DNA of 24,851 nucleotides from Prorocentrum cordatum (GCA_963575745.1 CAUYUJ010001345.1:77501-102351), one strand, 5' to 3'; shown: positions 1 through 8,675, numbered from the stretch's first letter. Notes: generated by a model not told the origin, from the letters alone. Program-made: numbers and translations.

Positions 1-147
1 ATCGACGCGAATCTACGCTAAATCTACGCTAGATCGACGCTAATCGACGCTAAATCGGACGCTCATCGACGCTACTTCGACGCTAAATCGGCGCTCCCTC
101 ATCGACTCCCAAACGCTAATCGACGCCGCTACTCGACGCTGAAAACG
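1..147. repeat. Imperfect short tandem repeat (CGACGCTAAATC-like)
   Basis: The window opens inside an array of variants of ATCGACGCTAAATC and CTCATCGACGCTA with a period near 11-14 bases. Units are diverged and no boundary is visible on the left, so the array probably continues outside the window. Confidence 0.75.
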
Positions 148-235
148 GAATTGAGGGGGGTACACCAGGCTCCCATGACCTGCTACCGAAGAGGAGGGAG
201 GAGGAAGAATGGAACGAGCGAGGAGCCGCTCGGGG

Positions 236-545
236 GCCGGACTCGGCGCATCCTTGGGCCCGCCTTCTCGGTGCCCCGTTCGGCTCCCAGGGCCCTGTGG
301 CCCTCTCGGGCCAGCTTGGGGTCGCCGTGGGGCTTCCAGGAGCACTCGTCAAGTGCCCAGGGGGCTCTCCCAGGGCCGCTTTGGCCATCTTGGAGCTTTC
401 CGAAAACTGTCTTGTGCCGCCTTCGCGTGGTCCTGGGCCGTCTCGGGGCCCCTCATAGCTCTCAAGCCATCTTGAACGCCTCTTGGGGGCCGTCTGGGCC
501 GCTCGGGGGTGTTGCGAAGCCTTCTCAGAACCATCCTGGGCTGGA
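236..545 (+). repeat. CTTGGGGCCGTC-type dispersed array, block 1
   Basis: Irregular runs of GGGCCCTCTCGGGCC, TTGGGGTCGCC and TTGGGGGCCGTC words on the plus strand, with no fixed period. It is the first and most diverged block of a family seen again at about 1.2, 4.0, 5.6, 6.5, 7.8, 10.5, 12.3 and 13.0 kb. It directly abuts the PPR exon that begins near 558. Long open frames across it are a by-product of composition. Confidence 0.7.
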
Positions 546-557
546 AGGTCTGGAGAG

Positions 558-803
558 CCGATAACATGGGGCTCCAGCTTCGCCTCCCACATCTTGCTGA
601 GCAGCGCCAGCGCCCGCTGCCACTGCTGGCCCTTACCGCACGCACTGACCACGACGCTGTAGCTGATAACGTCAGGCTCCAACTTCGCCTCGCACATCTC
701 GCTGAGCAGCGCCAAGGCCCGCTGCCACTGCACAGCTCTCTCGCACGCGCTGATCCCAGCGTTGTAGCAGAGACTCGTGCTGACCCGTGGACTACGTCCA
801 CTT
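558..803 (-). CDS. PPR exon A, two motifs, leader out of frame
   Basis: Reading the minus strand, two pentatricopeptide motifs are open: one starts at CYNAGISACERAVQWQRALA (Tyr codon at 764-766), the next at VISYSVVVSACGKGQQWQRA, ending at KLEPHVIG near 558. PPR motifs are about 35-residue helical hairpins that bind single-stranded RNA one base per motif; in dinoflagellates they are presumed organelle-directed. Upstream at 786-803 lies the usual family leader (VDVVHGSA), but it is in another frame than the motifs, so an indel has occurred or a splice junction lies between. The conservation ends sharply at 558, where the repeat array begins. No start codon or signal peptide can be assigned. 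Most likely an exon or exon relic. Confidence 0.7.
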
Positions 804-1078
804 GCCGGGGGAACAGGTGGTTCCGCAAGGCGCACTCGAAAAAAGCTGGGCCCCATGCCCGCTTCCGCATATTGCCGAGCAGCGGGAACGCCCGGTTGCA
901 CTGCCGGTGTCCCCTGCGCCGCCGCCCGCGCTGGGAACCGCCATCCTCGGGCGTCCTGTGAGCGAGCAGCAGCGATAGCGGGAACAGGCCTCGGAGGGGG
1001 GGGATGCATCGACCCCGAATAGCCGATACATCGCCCATGCATCCAAGACCCTCGGAGCGTCCAAAGCGGTTCTGGGCC
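804..1078. other. No gene seen; short GATGCATCG cluster at 1003-1044
   Basis: GC-rich sequence with no recognisable protein. At 1003-1044 the words GATGCATCG, CCGATACATCG and CCATGCATCC occur together. The same vocabulary forms the core of the foldback element at 18545-18764, so this is probably a diverged fragment of that repeat. Confidence 0.45.
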
Positions 1079-1236
1079 TGCGATCTGCGTCTCGCCTCTC
1101 GTCCGCCCCCCTCTCACGGAGGAAAGCTCGAAGCCACTGAGGGCGTCATGGGGGCTGGCTGTTTGGAGCCTACGATATGCCTCTCGCCTCTCGCCCGCCC
1201 CCCCTCTCTTGGAGGCAATGTTGAAGCCACTTGGGG
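1079..1236 (+). repeat. Tandem pair of a 65-bp array-head repeat
   Basis: About 65 bases (CTCTCGTCCGCCCCCCTCTC, then a GGAGG-AA-TTGAAGCCACT section) occur at 1079-1143 and again at 1172-1236, 93 bases apart. A third copy lies at 7799-7865. Each run leads directly into CTTGGGG-type array sequence, so this appears to be a specific 5' section of that repeat family and not random composition. Confidence 0.7.
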
Positions 1237-1765
1237 CCTCTTAGAGGCCGTTTGGGGGACTCGTGGGGCTTCTTTTCGGCTTCCTGAAGCCTCTTGGGGC
1301 CCTCTTGGGCCGTCTTGTATGCCTTTTGGGCCGTCTTGGGGCCGTCTTGAGCTGTCTTGGGCTGTCTTGGGCGCTTCTTGGGCCGTCTTGGGGCTGCCTT
1401 GGGCCGTCTTGGGCGGCTCTTGGGGCTGTCTTGCGTGCCTCTTGGGTCGTCTTGGGTGCCTCTTGGACCGTCCTGGTATTGTCTTGGATCGTCTTGGGGC
1501 CCTCACTGGGGCATCTTGGGGCGATCTTGGGGGCCAGTCTGGCCGTCGTGGACGCGTCGGAGACGAGAAGCACAATGATGCCCCAAATGTATGTTTTCCG
1601 ACAGGGATGTGGCGATTTTTGCCTCTTGGGGCTCTCCTGGGGAGTCCTCCAAGGCCGTCTTGGGAGCCTCCTGGCCTGCCTTGGGGGCCTCTGGGACCGT
1701 CGGGCAGCCCCTTGAGCGGTCGGAGCCGTCTTGGGGCCGTCGGGGCGCCCTCTTGACCGTCTGGG
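1220..1765 (+). repeat. CTTGGGGCCGTC-type array, block 2, with A-rich island
   Basis: The clearest example of the family: near-continuous TCTTGGGCCGTC / TCTTGGGGCTGC units of 10-21 bases from 1220 to 1550, an A-rich island at about 1556-1620 (containing CACAATGATGCC and TGGCGATTTTTGCCTC), then more units. Period varies, so it is not a simple satellite. Both strands have long open frames (WAVLGASWAVLG on plus, PKTAQDSPR on minus) because the units lack stops; no protein is claimed. Confidence 0.85.
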
Positions 1766-1769
1766 GTGC

Positions 1770-1910
1770 CGTCGCGAGCGGCTCGCAGCCGTCGGCCACT
1801 CCAGTGATCCAGAAACCCGTCTCTCACGCAGCGCTCCCAACATTGTAGGAGTGACCAGGTCTGACCTGTTGACTTCCAGCCATAGAAATTACTCGCATGC
1901 AAGAGTGAAT
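1770..1910 (-). pseudogene. Eroded PPR exon and leader
   Basis: The plus strand reads CTCTCACGCAGCGCTCCCAA then CATTGTAG, which lines up with the normal PPR antisense CTCGCACGCGCTGATCCCAG then CGTTGTAG. Further right, GACCAGGTCTGACCTGTTGA matches the leader position, and TTACTCGCATGCAAGAGTGA (about 1890-1910) matches the intron sequence just upstream of PPR exon F at 11329-11350. Frame is lost. It sits immediately beside array block 2, as intact exons sit beside other blocks. Confidence 0.6.
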
Positions 1911-3086
1911 GCCGCTTGCATGTTTGCCCGGTTGCGAGGTTTCTTGCGCGCATGGCTGCTGGCCTGCTGGCTTTACAGATGTCTCCCCGATGTTATTGCT
2001 TGTATGCTTGCCTGCTACCGTGGTTGCCTGCTTGCTTGCTGCATAGCTTCCTCGTCCACTCGCTGCCGCCGGACCACTTGTTGCTGCTCTTTGCTGTTAG
2101 TTGCTGAAGTTTGCGGCCTTGGGCTGATGCTGCATGCTTACCATCCCCTTAATGCTGGCGGTACTGATAAAACTACCGCTGCTTTTTGTTCGATCTCGCG
2201 ACAGCGTCAGACCACCACTGGAATCCAGCACAACCGCACCTCGACGAAGAACCGAGATGGTGCTCCTGTGCGCGCAACGGCGCTCGACCACGGTGTGAAG
2301 ACGCCCGTGAATCACATCACGACTCAAATCCGGAATGAATACGCACCGAACTCCGATCCCGCAAGTCGAAGAAGAGCTTGAGGGAGGAACGAGATGCAGC
2401 ACCAGAAATTGTCCCCGATAATGAGCGATCGCTGTTTGCTGCTGGTTACTGCTGCAGTCTTCGTTCTACTTGCCTGCTTCGCCACTTGCGAGGCCTCCTG
2501 TTTGCGTGGCTCCTATTCTGCTGGCCTGACAGCTTGCTTGACTGCCTGATTGTATTGTGACCTACTGGTATGATCTGGCATTATGTCTTGCTTGGTTGAT
2601 GCATTGCTTGTCCACCTGCTCGCTGCTGATTACTACCGCTTGCTTCTGCCCAGTGCTATTTGCGAAATCATGGCCGATAGTCGCTGCTTACTGCGGCTAT
2701 CGCCTGCTGCTTACTGGTGCGTAAAGATGTTCGCTACGGCTTGGTGATGCTTCTTGCCGTTTCTTGGTGTTGGCTGTTCTTGCCAGCCTACTGATGTTTG
2801 CCGTTTCTTGCTGCGTGGTGCTGGCGATGCAAAGGCGTGCTGCTGCTGCCGCCACTTGCTGCTGCGCAACGCTGTTCTATACTGCGTGCTGGTGCTGCTT
2901 CCTGCTGGGCCGTTTGGGTGCCGTCTGGGAAGCTTGTATGGGGTACCCCGAGTCTGTGCGGAGCCCTGCTTGAGCAATATGGGGTTAAAAAACAAAAGCT
3001 ATAAAACACGAAGACGCGGTGAATGAGGCTTCACATCTGGAGACTCTCTTGGGGCCTGTTCGGACCTCCATTGAAGGTTATGTAGG
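1911..3086. other. No gene seen; TGC/TTGC-rich spacer
   Basis: Base composition is more balanced than elsewhere, with many GCTTGC, TGCTGC and CTGCTTGC words but no regular period. Open frames are short, Cys/Leu-rich and match nothing recognised. It may be intronic sequence upstream of the eroded exon. Confidence 0.5.
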
Positions 3087-3252
3087 GCGACGAAATCCAT
3101 ACATATCCACTGCTTCCTGGCCAGGCCCATCCTGAACCCATCAGCGGTGCGTACGCCGCGCCCGCATGGCTCGGCCAGGAGGTTGTATGCACAGATCATT
3201 GGTTCAGGATGGGCCTGGCCAGGGAGCAGTGGATATGTACAGATCTCGTCGC
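3087..3252. mobile_element. Foldback element I, 54-bp arms
   Basis: The arms at 3087-3140 and 3199-3252 are inverted copies, 49 of 54 positions identical by eye, both containing ACATATCCACTGCT and GGCCAGGCCCATCCTGAACC. The loop is 58 bases. No transposase and no clear target duplication, although TTGAAGGTT occurs at 3071-3079 and 3278-3286 outside the two arms. Interpreted as a non-autonomous foldback or MITE-like insertion; a simple inverted duplication is the alternative. Confidence 0.75.
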
Positions 3253-3645
3253 TCAATCGTGTACTTCCTGACGCCGCTTGAAGGTTCTCGGGCGCAGCCC
3301 CAGAGCTCCCGGAGCCCGTCTGGGGCCGAGCCGCGGTCATCCAGAGAGCCCATTTGGAGCGCCCAAAACGGCGGCGCGCGCCAGCGCTCCCCGCTCGCGC
3401 GCGTGCAACTTTTGGCAATGTGGATAATGAGCCGTGACGGGCTGGGCCGGGCCCCGTCCAACACTTGGCAAGTCGCTGCTGGACGTAAGCGGTCCGCTGC
3501 ACATACATTCGGCGCGAGGCAGGATCTGGCCCGACACGTCTCAAGACAAAAATCGTATGATGCGGCTGCCCATTCCAGCTTCCGAAGAAAAGCCCCCATG
3601 ACAAACTTGGGATGCGGGAGACATGCGCGCACGTCGCAACAGAAA
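3253..3645. other. No gene seen; GC-rich spacer
   Basis: Unique-looking sequence with GCGCGC-rich words near 3370-3410. Frames are open for 100-270 codons, yet no family is recognised beyond the PPR entering from the right. Confidence 0.4.
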
Positions 3646-3649
3646 TAGA

Positions 3650-3864
3650 TATAATGCCGTCAACCTCCAATTTCACCTCCCGCATCTCGCCAAGCAGAGA
3701 CAGAGCCCGCTGCCACTGCGCGCCCTTCTCGCACGCGCTGATCCCAGCGGCGTAGCTGATGGCGTCGAGCTCCAACTTCGCCTGCCGCATCTCGCTGCGC
3801 AGCGCCAAAGCCCACCGCCACTGCGCGCCCTTCTCGCAGGCGCTGGCCCCAGCGTTGTAGCTTA
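3650..3864 (-). CDS. PPR exon B, two motifs
   Basis: Minus strand reads YNAGASACEKGAQWRWALAL, then EMRQAKLELDAISYAAGISA CEKGAQWQRALSLLGEM, ending at EVKLEVDGI near 3650. The first motif has RWALALRSEM in place of QRALALLSEM. An in-frame TAA lies seven bases upstream of the first Tyr codon, so the frame is opened either by a splice site very close to the motif or not at all. Unlike exons A, C and F it has no recognisable VDVVHG leader. The frame runs on to 2999 through unrelated sequence that includes foldback I, which argues against that extension being protein. Confidence 0.65.
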
Positions 3865-3984
3865 TTTACAGCGCGTGCCCGTGGCGGGGATCCTCGCGAT
3901 GGAAGAACCTGCCGGCTGTGCATGTGGGGCGGTCCTGGGGACAGCGACAGCCCGAATCGGGTGAGGATCTTGGTCTGTCAAAGC

Positions 3985-4480
3985 GCCGTCGTGGTTTTTC
4001 TTGGGCCGTCCTGGGGGCCTCCCTGGGCCGACTCAGGGGCCTCCTGGGACGCCTCGGGGCCCTCCTGGGCCGTCTCGGAGCCTTCTTGGACCATGTCGGG
4101 TCGTCTCGGGGCTTCTTGAGACGTGTTCGGCCCTCTTGGACGCCCCCCTTCGAGCCCTCTTGGGCCGTCTTGGAACCTTCCTGGGCCGTCTTGAGGATCT
4201 TGGGGCCCTCTTGGGAGCCTCTCGGGCCGTTTTGGATCTTTCTGGAGGGCCACTCGGGCTGTCTTGCGAGGTTGGGAGCCTGAACACAAGAGAGCGCGAA
4301 CATCATCGAAAAACCCATGGTGAATCAGCGAATCTTGCCTCTCGGGGCCATGCTGGGGACCCTCCTCGGGATCCGTTTGGGCCACATTGGGCAGTCTTGG
4401 AGCCCTCTCGGGCCGTCTCGGGCCGTCTTGGACCGTCCGAGGCCGCCCCGAGGGCCCTCTTGGAGCGGCCCGTGGCGGCC
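3985..4480 (+). repeat. CTTGGGCCGTC-type array, block 3, with island
   Basis: Units such as CCTCTTGGGCCGTCTTGGAA and CTCGGGGCCCTCCTGGG, interrupted at about 4275-4335 by an A-rich island (GAACACAAGAGAG, GAAAAACCCATGGTGAATCA) and resuming at TTGCCTCTCGGGGCC. It abuts PPR exon C. Confidence 0.8.
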
Positions 4481-4514
4481 GGTTCGATTCCACTGGAGCC
4501 CCTTTCGAAGACGC

Positions 4515-4890
4515 CGATCCTGGCATGGAAGACGAGATGACGCTGGGCTTTAACCTCGCCTCCCGCATCTCGTCAAGAAGCGCCAGAGCCCGCTGCCACT
4601 GCGCGCCCTTCTCGCACGCGCTGATCGCAGCGCTATAGCTGATGACATGGAGCTCCAGCTTTGCATCCCACATCTCCCTGAGCAGCGCCAAAGCCCGCTG
4701 CCATTGCGCGCCCTTCTCGCACGCACTGATCGCAGCGCTGTAGCTCGTGACGCTGGGCTCCAATTTCGCCTCACACATCTTGCCGAGCAGCGCCAAAGCC
4801 CGCTGCCACTGCTCGCCCTTCTCGCATGCGCTGATCCCAGCGCAGTAGCTGACATAGAGCTAACCAATGGACTACGTCCATCAAATCTGC
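4515..4890 (-). CDS. PPR exon C, three motifs
   Basis: The minus strand encodes three consecutive 35-residue motifs: SYCAGISACEKGEQWQRALA to KLEPSV; TSYSAAISACEKGAQWQRAL to KLELHV; ISYSAAISACEKGAQWQRAL to RLKPSV. A tail ISSSMPGSASSKG follows and is shared with exon D (ISSSMPGAPRAGK), so the homologous unit extends past the motif. Upstream, an AG precedes ATTTGATGGACGTAGTCCAT (about 4862-4882), the leader, but it is one base out of frame with the motifs. Likely a real exon copy with a damaged 5' junction, or a junction I have misplaced. Confidence 0.75.
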
Positions 4891-5315
4891 AGGAACCGGC
4901 ATGTGATGGTGGGCATGCTGCCGAAATGATGAAATGATAACGTGCGGCTCGGACTTAGCATTCCGCGAATGCTACCGCGTGCTGCTGCTTGCTGCCGCTG
5001 GTGGATGCTGTTGGTAAGATTGTCGCTGCTTCGTGCTGAGGTGATCACGATAGCCGTTCACTCGCCATAACAATGGTTCAATCTAGAAATGTCTCGAAAA
5101 CAATCCGTACCACAGCTCACGCCGGCTGTCAGCCAGGCTCTCTGAGCTAAAACATGCCACAGCCCATATGACTGAGGTACACTGCGCTGTACGATCAAAC
5201 AACTCAGCAACATCACATGATGCGAGATTCATGGCGCGGCACTGGCAAAACAACGGCGGCGAACGGCAGCAAGCAGATGGCAAACTACGTACATGCTGTC
5301 ACGAAGGCCGATATA
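4891..5315. other. No gene seen; intron-like spacer
   Basis: Sequence at 4876-4935 resembles that at 13417-13480 (GAAATCTGC, CATGT, GCTGCCGAAA words in the same order), so it is conserved sequence upstream of the PPR leader. The rest has no recognisable content. Confidence 0.45.
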
Positions 5316-5500
5316 GTAAAGCTAGGGCTCCCAACTTCGCGCTTCGCGCTCTGCGAAGTGCGAAGCGCGAATAACTTCGCGCTCTCGCGCCGCCCCCCCA
5401 AAGGGAGAAAAGGAGAACGAGGAGGACGGGGAGAAGGAATGAGGACCGCGAAGCGCGAAGCGCGAATGACTTCGCGCCCTCGTGGGAGCCCTTGGTAAAG
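5316..5500. mobile_element. Foldback/MITE-like element II with 6-bp target duplication
   Basis: The element spans 5322-5494. Its ends are CTAGGGCTCCCA and TGGGAGCCCTTG, inverted repeats matching at 11 of 12 positions. It is flanked directly by GTAAAG at 5316-5321 and GTAAAG at 5495-5500, a perfect 6-bp duplication. Inside, TTCGCGCTTCGC and GCGAAGCGCGAA form a 12-bp palindromic stem on the left, and related GCGAAGCGCGAAGCGCGAA lies on the right, around a purine-rich centre. No coding capacity. Confidence 0.85.
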
Positions 5501-5574
5501 AGAGTATACGGACGCGGTTGAAGCACCGTAAGGAAATCCATTGTGCCTGCTGCCGGAGGCTCTCCTTGGAGTCC

Positions 5575-5825
5575 CCTTTGACTTGCCTTGGGGCGCGCAG
5601 GAGCCCCTTGGGGCCGTCGGGAGGCCATCTTGGACCGCCCTGGGGCGTTCTTGGAGCCCTCTGGGGCCGTTTTGGAGCTCTCTTGGGCGCTTCGGTGCCT
5701 ATCTTGGAACGTCTTGGAGCTCTCCAGTGCCTATCTTGGGCGCTTCAGTGCCTATCTTGGGCGCTTCAGTGCCTATTTTGGAGCCCTCTTTGGGCCGTCC
5801 TGAAGCGCCCCCGAGGCGCCCAGGA
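5575..5825 (+). repeat. CTTGGGG-type array, block 4
   Basis: Contains a local 27-base tandem: CAGTGCCTATCTTGGGCGCT occurs three times near 5695-5780, once per unit. The remainder has the family's TTGGGGCCGTC and TTGGAGCCCTCT words. It abuts PPR exon D. Confidence 0.75.
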
Positions 5826-5879
5826 GCGCGCCGCGGCCTGCCAGGCAGATTCCGGTCACCCGCTCGTGGCATCTTTCCG

Positions 5880-6055
5880 GCGCGCGGCGCCCCTGGCATG
5901 GAAGAAGAGATGACGCCGGGCTCCAGCTTCGCCTTCCGCATCTCGCCAAGCAGCGCCAAAGCCCGCTGCCACTGCTCGACCCTCCCGCACGCGCTGATCG
6001 CAGAATTGTAGCTGACTAGTGTGAACCCGTGGGCTAAATTCACGGCGTGCTGAGC
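5880..6055 (-). CDS. PPR exon D, one motif with intact leader
   Basis: Minus strand reads AVNLAHGFTLVSYNSAISAC then GRVEQWQRALALLGEMRKAK and LEPGVISSSMPGAPRAGK. Leader and motif are in one frame, as in exon E (VNSIHGVALVSYNAAISAC). The GTG at the leader is not a plausible eukaryotic start; the codons upstream presumably follow a splice acceptor (a CAG is present at about 6052). A single motif is too little to bind RNA alone, so it would need joining to others. Confidence 0.65.
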
Positions 6056-6109
6056 CGATGACTCGCACACCGTAGGTGACCAGCTCGTCGAAGTTTAACA
6101 GCTCGGGCG

Positions 6110-6375
6110 TCCCTGGGGCGGTAGGGGCGACCTTCGGAGGCACATATGAGGGTCACGTTTGAGGGCAATGGTTGGGGGCTGTGCGTGGGGGGCCATGTTT
6201 GGGGGCGCTTGGGGGCTACGCGTGGGAGTGACGTTCGAGGGCCACGCTTACTGGGGCAGTAGGGGCGACCTTCGGAGGCTTTGTGTGGGGGCCGCCTTTG
6301 GGGGTCCCGTTCTGGGGCCTCATGTGGGGCCGACGTTGAAGGGGTCACGTCTGGGGGCCACCCCGGAAAGCAGCC
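6110..6375 (+). repeat. GGGGGCCACGTTTG-type G-rich repeats with 36-bp duplication
   Basis: Irregular GGGGGCYACGTTTGGGGG words. A 36-base segment (CTGGGGCGGTAGGGGCGACC then TTCGGAGGC) at 6113 recurs at 6250 with a few changes, giving an offset of 137. Distinct in wording from the CTTGGGG arrays. Confidence 0.6.
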
Positions 6376-6419
6376 GGGGAGCTCCGGGGGCACTGACCTG
6401 GAAGCGTGAGAATGAATGG

Positions 6420-6462
6420 GTTTTTGCTAATTGCGCTGGGCCTGGGAGCGATTAGCAAAAAC
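6420..6462. other. Strong hairpin, 12-bp perfect stem
   Basis: GTTTTTGCTAAT at 6420-6431 pairs exactly with ATTAGCAAAAAC at 6451-6462; the 19-base loop has further partial pairing (TGCGCT with AGCG). An AT-rich stem in GC-rich surroundings. Could be a small foldback remnant; no terminator role is inferred. Confidence 0.7.
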
Positions 6463-6499
6463 ACAAGGGTTTTCAGGCACAGTCAGAGTGGGCCACGTT

Positions 6500-7100
6500 T
6501 GCGGGCCTCGGTTGGGGGCTGCGCAGGGAGGTCTTGGGGCCATCTTGGGGGTCTCGGGCCGTCTCGGAGGTCGCTTTCGGCCCTCTTGGGCGGCATCTGG
6601 GGCCCTTCTTGGGGCGCGTTGGCGCCATCTTGGGGGTCTCGGACCGTTTCGGAGGTCGCTTTGGGCCCGCTCGTCGGGGCTGCCTTTGGGGTCACTTGAA
6701 GCTCTCTTGGGCTGTCTTGGGGCCCTCTTGGGCCGTCTACGGACCTTGGGCCGTCTGGGGGCCCTCTTGGGCCCGTGCAGGGGCGATCTGGGAAGCCCCC
6801 GGGGCCATCCTGGGCCGTTGTAGGCCCGAAATGGCGGGAACAAGAAAAACCTCGAAACCTCCGGAAAACGCACAGGTATTGCCTCTTGACACCGTCCACG
6901 CCGTCTTCGGGGGCTGTCTCTGAAGCCTTTTTGTGCCGTCATGGGGCTCCGGTCGGGTCGGCTTCAGCCCTCTTGGGCGTCTGTGAGGCCGTCTTGGGGC
7001 GATCTGGGGGTCCTGGAAACGTCGGCGAGCGCTCCAGGGGCCTCCTGGGGCCGTCGAGGAGCGCCCCGGAGGCTCTCCAGGCGGCCCGCGGGCTCTCTGG
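6500..7100 (+). repeat. CTTGGGG-type array, block 5, with island
   Basis: Units TCTTGGGGGTCTCGG, CCTCTTGGGCCGTCT and TTGGGGCCCTCTTGGG, interrupted by an A-rich island at about 6828-6892 (GGGAACAAGAAAAACCTCGA, then a TATTGCCTCTTGAC end). Confidence 0.8.
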
Positions 7101-7103
7101 GCG

Positions 7104-7160
7104 GCCCAGGGCGCTGCCACTGCTTCTACTACTACTCGCACGCGCTCACCCCTCCGGTAA
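7104..7160 (-). pseudogene. PPR remnant at array edge
   Basis: Plus strand GCGCTGCCACTGCTTCTACT then ACTACTCGCACGCGCTCACCC corresponds to the normal PPR antisense CCGCTGCCACTGCTCGCCC then TTCTCGCACGCGCTGATCCC. The minus-strand reading resembles VSACE..KQWQR, but stops interrupt it. Only about 50 bases are recognisable. Confidence 0.5.
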
Positions 7161-7296
7161 TGGTATTTACTTTGAAATCAGGGTGAGGGGGGCCGAACAG
7201 TCATTCATTGTCCCTGAGAGCGTGGCTGAAGTGGGGATCCGTGGTGAAGATTATGCTTGTAGCGTTGTTGTTTTTTGTTTGTCTGTTTGTTGTCGT

Positions 7297-7622
7297 CCCA
7301 CCCGCGACCGACCCGCGACCCACCCTGCGACCCCCCCGCGACCCACCCCGCGACCCACCCCGCGACCCACCCCGCGACCCACCCCGCGACCCAACCCGCG
7401 ACCTTCCCGCGACCCACTCCGCGACCCACCCGCGACCCACCCGCGACCCACCCCGCGACCCACCCCGCGACCCACCCCGCGACTCATGCGCGACCCACCC
7501 GCGACCCACCTGCGACCCACCGCGACCCACCCCCGCGACCCACCCACGACCCACCAGCGACCCAACAACGACCCACCCGCGACCCACCCGCGACCCATCT
7601 GCGACCCACCCGCGACCTACCC
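7297..7622. repeat. (CCGCGACCCAC)n minisatellite, 11-12 bp period
   Basis: About 28 units of CCGCGACCCAC or CCGCGACCCACC. Twelve-base units read RDPP on the plus strand and a Gly/Val/Arg/Trp-rich run on the minus strand, producing long open frames without biological support. Confidence 0.9.
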
Positions 7623-7644
7623 ACATTGGTTTGACGAGAAAATC

Positions 7645-7719
7645 GGCGCCTGCGGCGGGCTCGTTATATAATTTGCGAAACTTTGGCGCCTGCGGCGGGC
7701 TTCTCCAAAGTCTCGCAAA
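7645..7719. other. Hairpin plus 17-bp direct repeat
   Basis: GGCGCCTGCGGCGGGCT occurs at 7645-7661 and 7685-7701. Overlapping it, TTTGCGAAACTTTGG (7672-7686) pairs with CCAAAGTCTCGCAAA (7705-7719) at 14 of 15 positions around an 18-base loop. A compact structured spot at the end of the minisatellite. Confidence 0.65.
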
Positions 7720-7798
7720 CTGCCGACGTCACCACCGCCCCCTCACTTTTATCCGCATCTGCGGGGTGCTATGTAAATACCTTCACCCTCGGGGCCTC

Positions 7799-7930
7799 AC
7801 GCCTCTCGTCCGCCTCTCCGCTCTTGGAGGCAGTTTGGAAGCCTCTTGGGGCCTGTTGGGGGCCACTTGGAGGCATCGTGGGGCCTCGTTTGGGCCTCCT
7901 GGGAGCCTTGAGGCCGTCTTGGGCGCAGGG
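7799..7930 (+). repeat. CTTGGGG-type array, block 6 (short)
   Basis: Begins with the 65-bp head repeat also seen at 1079 and 1172 (CTCTCGTCCGCCTCTCC, CTCTTGGAGGCAGTTTGGAA) and continues with CTTGGGGCCTGTTGGGGGCC. Ends just before telomere-like sequence. Confidence 0.7.
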
Positions 7931-7953
7931 TGTACTCGCGGCCGCGCCTAGTA

Positions 7954-7984
7954 GACCCTAAACCCTAAACCCGTACCCTAACTC
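7954..7984. repeat. Telomere-like repeat, small block
   Basis: Reads as consecutive CCCTAAA units with a degenerate tail (ACCCTAAACCCTAAACCCGT, ACCCTAACTC). CCCTAAA is the complement of TTTAGGG, the plant-type repeat also reported for dinoflagellates. Too short and internal to be a telomere. Confidence 0.8.
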
Positions 7985-8055
7985 TTCATCGCTGTTCCCT
8001 ATTAATGTACACACCCTCCCCCAGGCGACCGGGAGCCAACCCAGGTCCATGTGGG

Positions 8056-8224
8056 CCCCCCACCATCCCTCGTAAAAACCAATACAAAACACACTCTGCC
8101 CCCACCACCACCCGTAAAAAGCCATACAAAACACACTTTGTTTCCAAATTCGGCGCATGCGCAGCGAACCCGATACGGCCTCCCCCCACCGTCCCTGTCA
8201 AAAAAACATACAGGGTACACTTGG
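8056..8224. repeat. Three copies of a 43-bp repeat
   Basis: Copies at 8056-8098, 8099-8140 and about 8182-8224 share CCCCCACC, CGTAAAAA and CATACAAAACACACT words in the same order. The first two are in tandem; the third follows 41 bases of unrelated sequence and is more diverged. Confidence 0.75.
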
Positions 8225-8542
8225 CGGCGGCGGCGGCGGCTGCGGCGGCTGCGGCGGGGGCAGCGGCTGCGGCGGCTGCCGCGGTGGCGGCGGCGGGGGC
8301 GACGGCGGCGGCGGCGGCGGCGGCTGTGGCCGTGGCGGCGGCAGCATCGGTGGCGGCAGCGGCTGCGGCGGCAGCGGCTGCGGCGGCAGCAATTTGGCAG
8401 CGGGCGGCGGCGGCGGCGGCGGCGGCGGTAGCGCGGTGGCGGCGGCAGCGGCGGACAGCGGCGGCGGCGGCGGCGCGGCGCCGGCGGCAGCGGCGGGCGG
8501 CGGCGGCGGAGGCGGCGGCGGCGGCGGCGGCGGCGGCGGATT
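8222..8542. repeat. (GGC)n tract
   Basis: About 320 bases of GGC triplets with interspersed GCT, GGT, GAC and GCA. Reads as poly-Ala, poly-Gly or poly-Arg/Pro depending on frame. Extreme GC; expected to form hairpins. Confidence 0.92.
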
Positions 8543-8675
8543 GGCCCCCAGTAGCTGGCCATCCAAAGACTACTGCTGCATATGCTGCGGCTCGGGCCAG
8601 GCTCGGGTGCTGCGTATGTGTTGGGAGGGCGGGTGGGAGTGAGCGAGACGGCTTGCGGGCGGGGAGGGAGTAGCT

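Noticed and set aside
2970-2992. CTTGAGCAATATGGGG, vaguely like the complement of the dinoflagellate spliced leader.
   Set aside because: Too few matching positions; no confident spliced-leader relic was found anywhere in the window.
4481-4491. GGTTCGATTCC, a perfect-looking tRNA B box.
   Set aside because: The flanking bases do not form a T stem, no A box or acceptor stem is present upstream, and the site lies in array sequence next to PPR exon C.
5322-5494. Element II as an introner spliced through its GTAAAG duplications.
   Set aside because: GTAAAG resembles a 5' splice site, but no AG is placed correctly at the other end and no coding sequence flanks it.
7297-7622. CRISPR-like array.
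   Set aside because: Repeats are contiguous and short, without unique spacers, and the genome is eukaryotic.
7208-7951. Long frames rich in Arg-Asp-Pro-Pro across the minisatellite.
   Set aside because: They arise from 11-12 base repeats; frames are equally open on the other strand.
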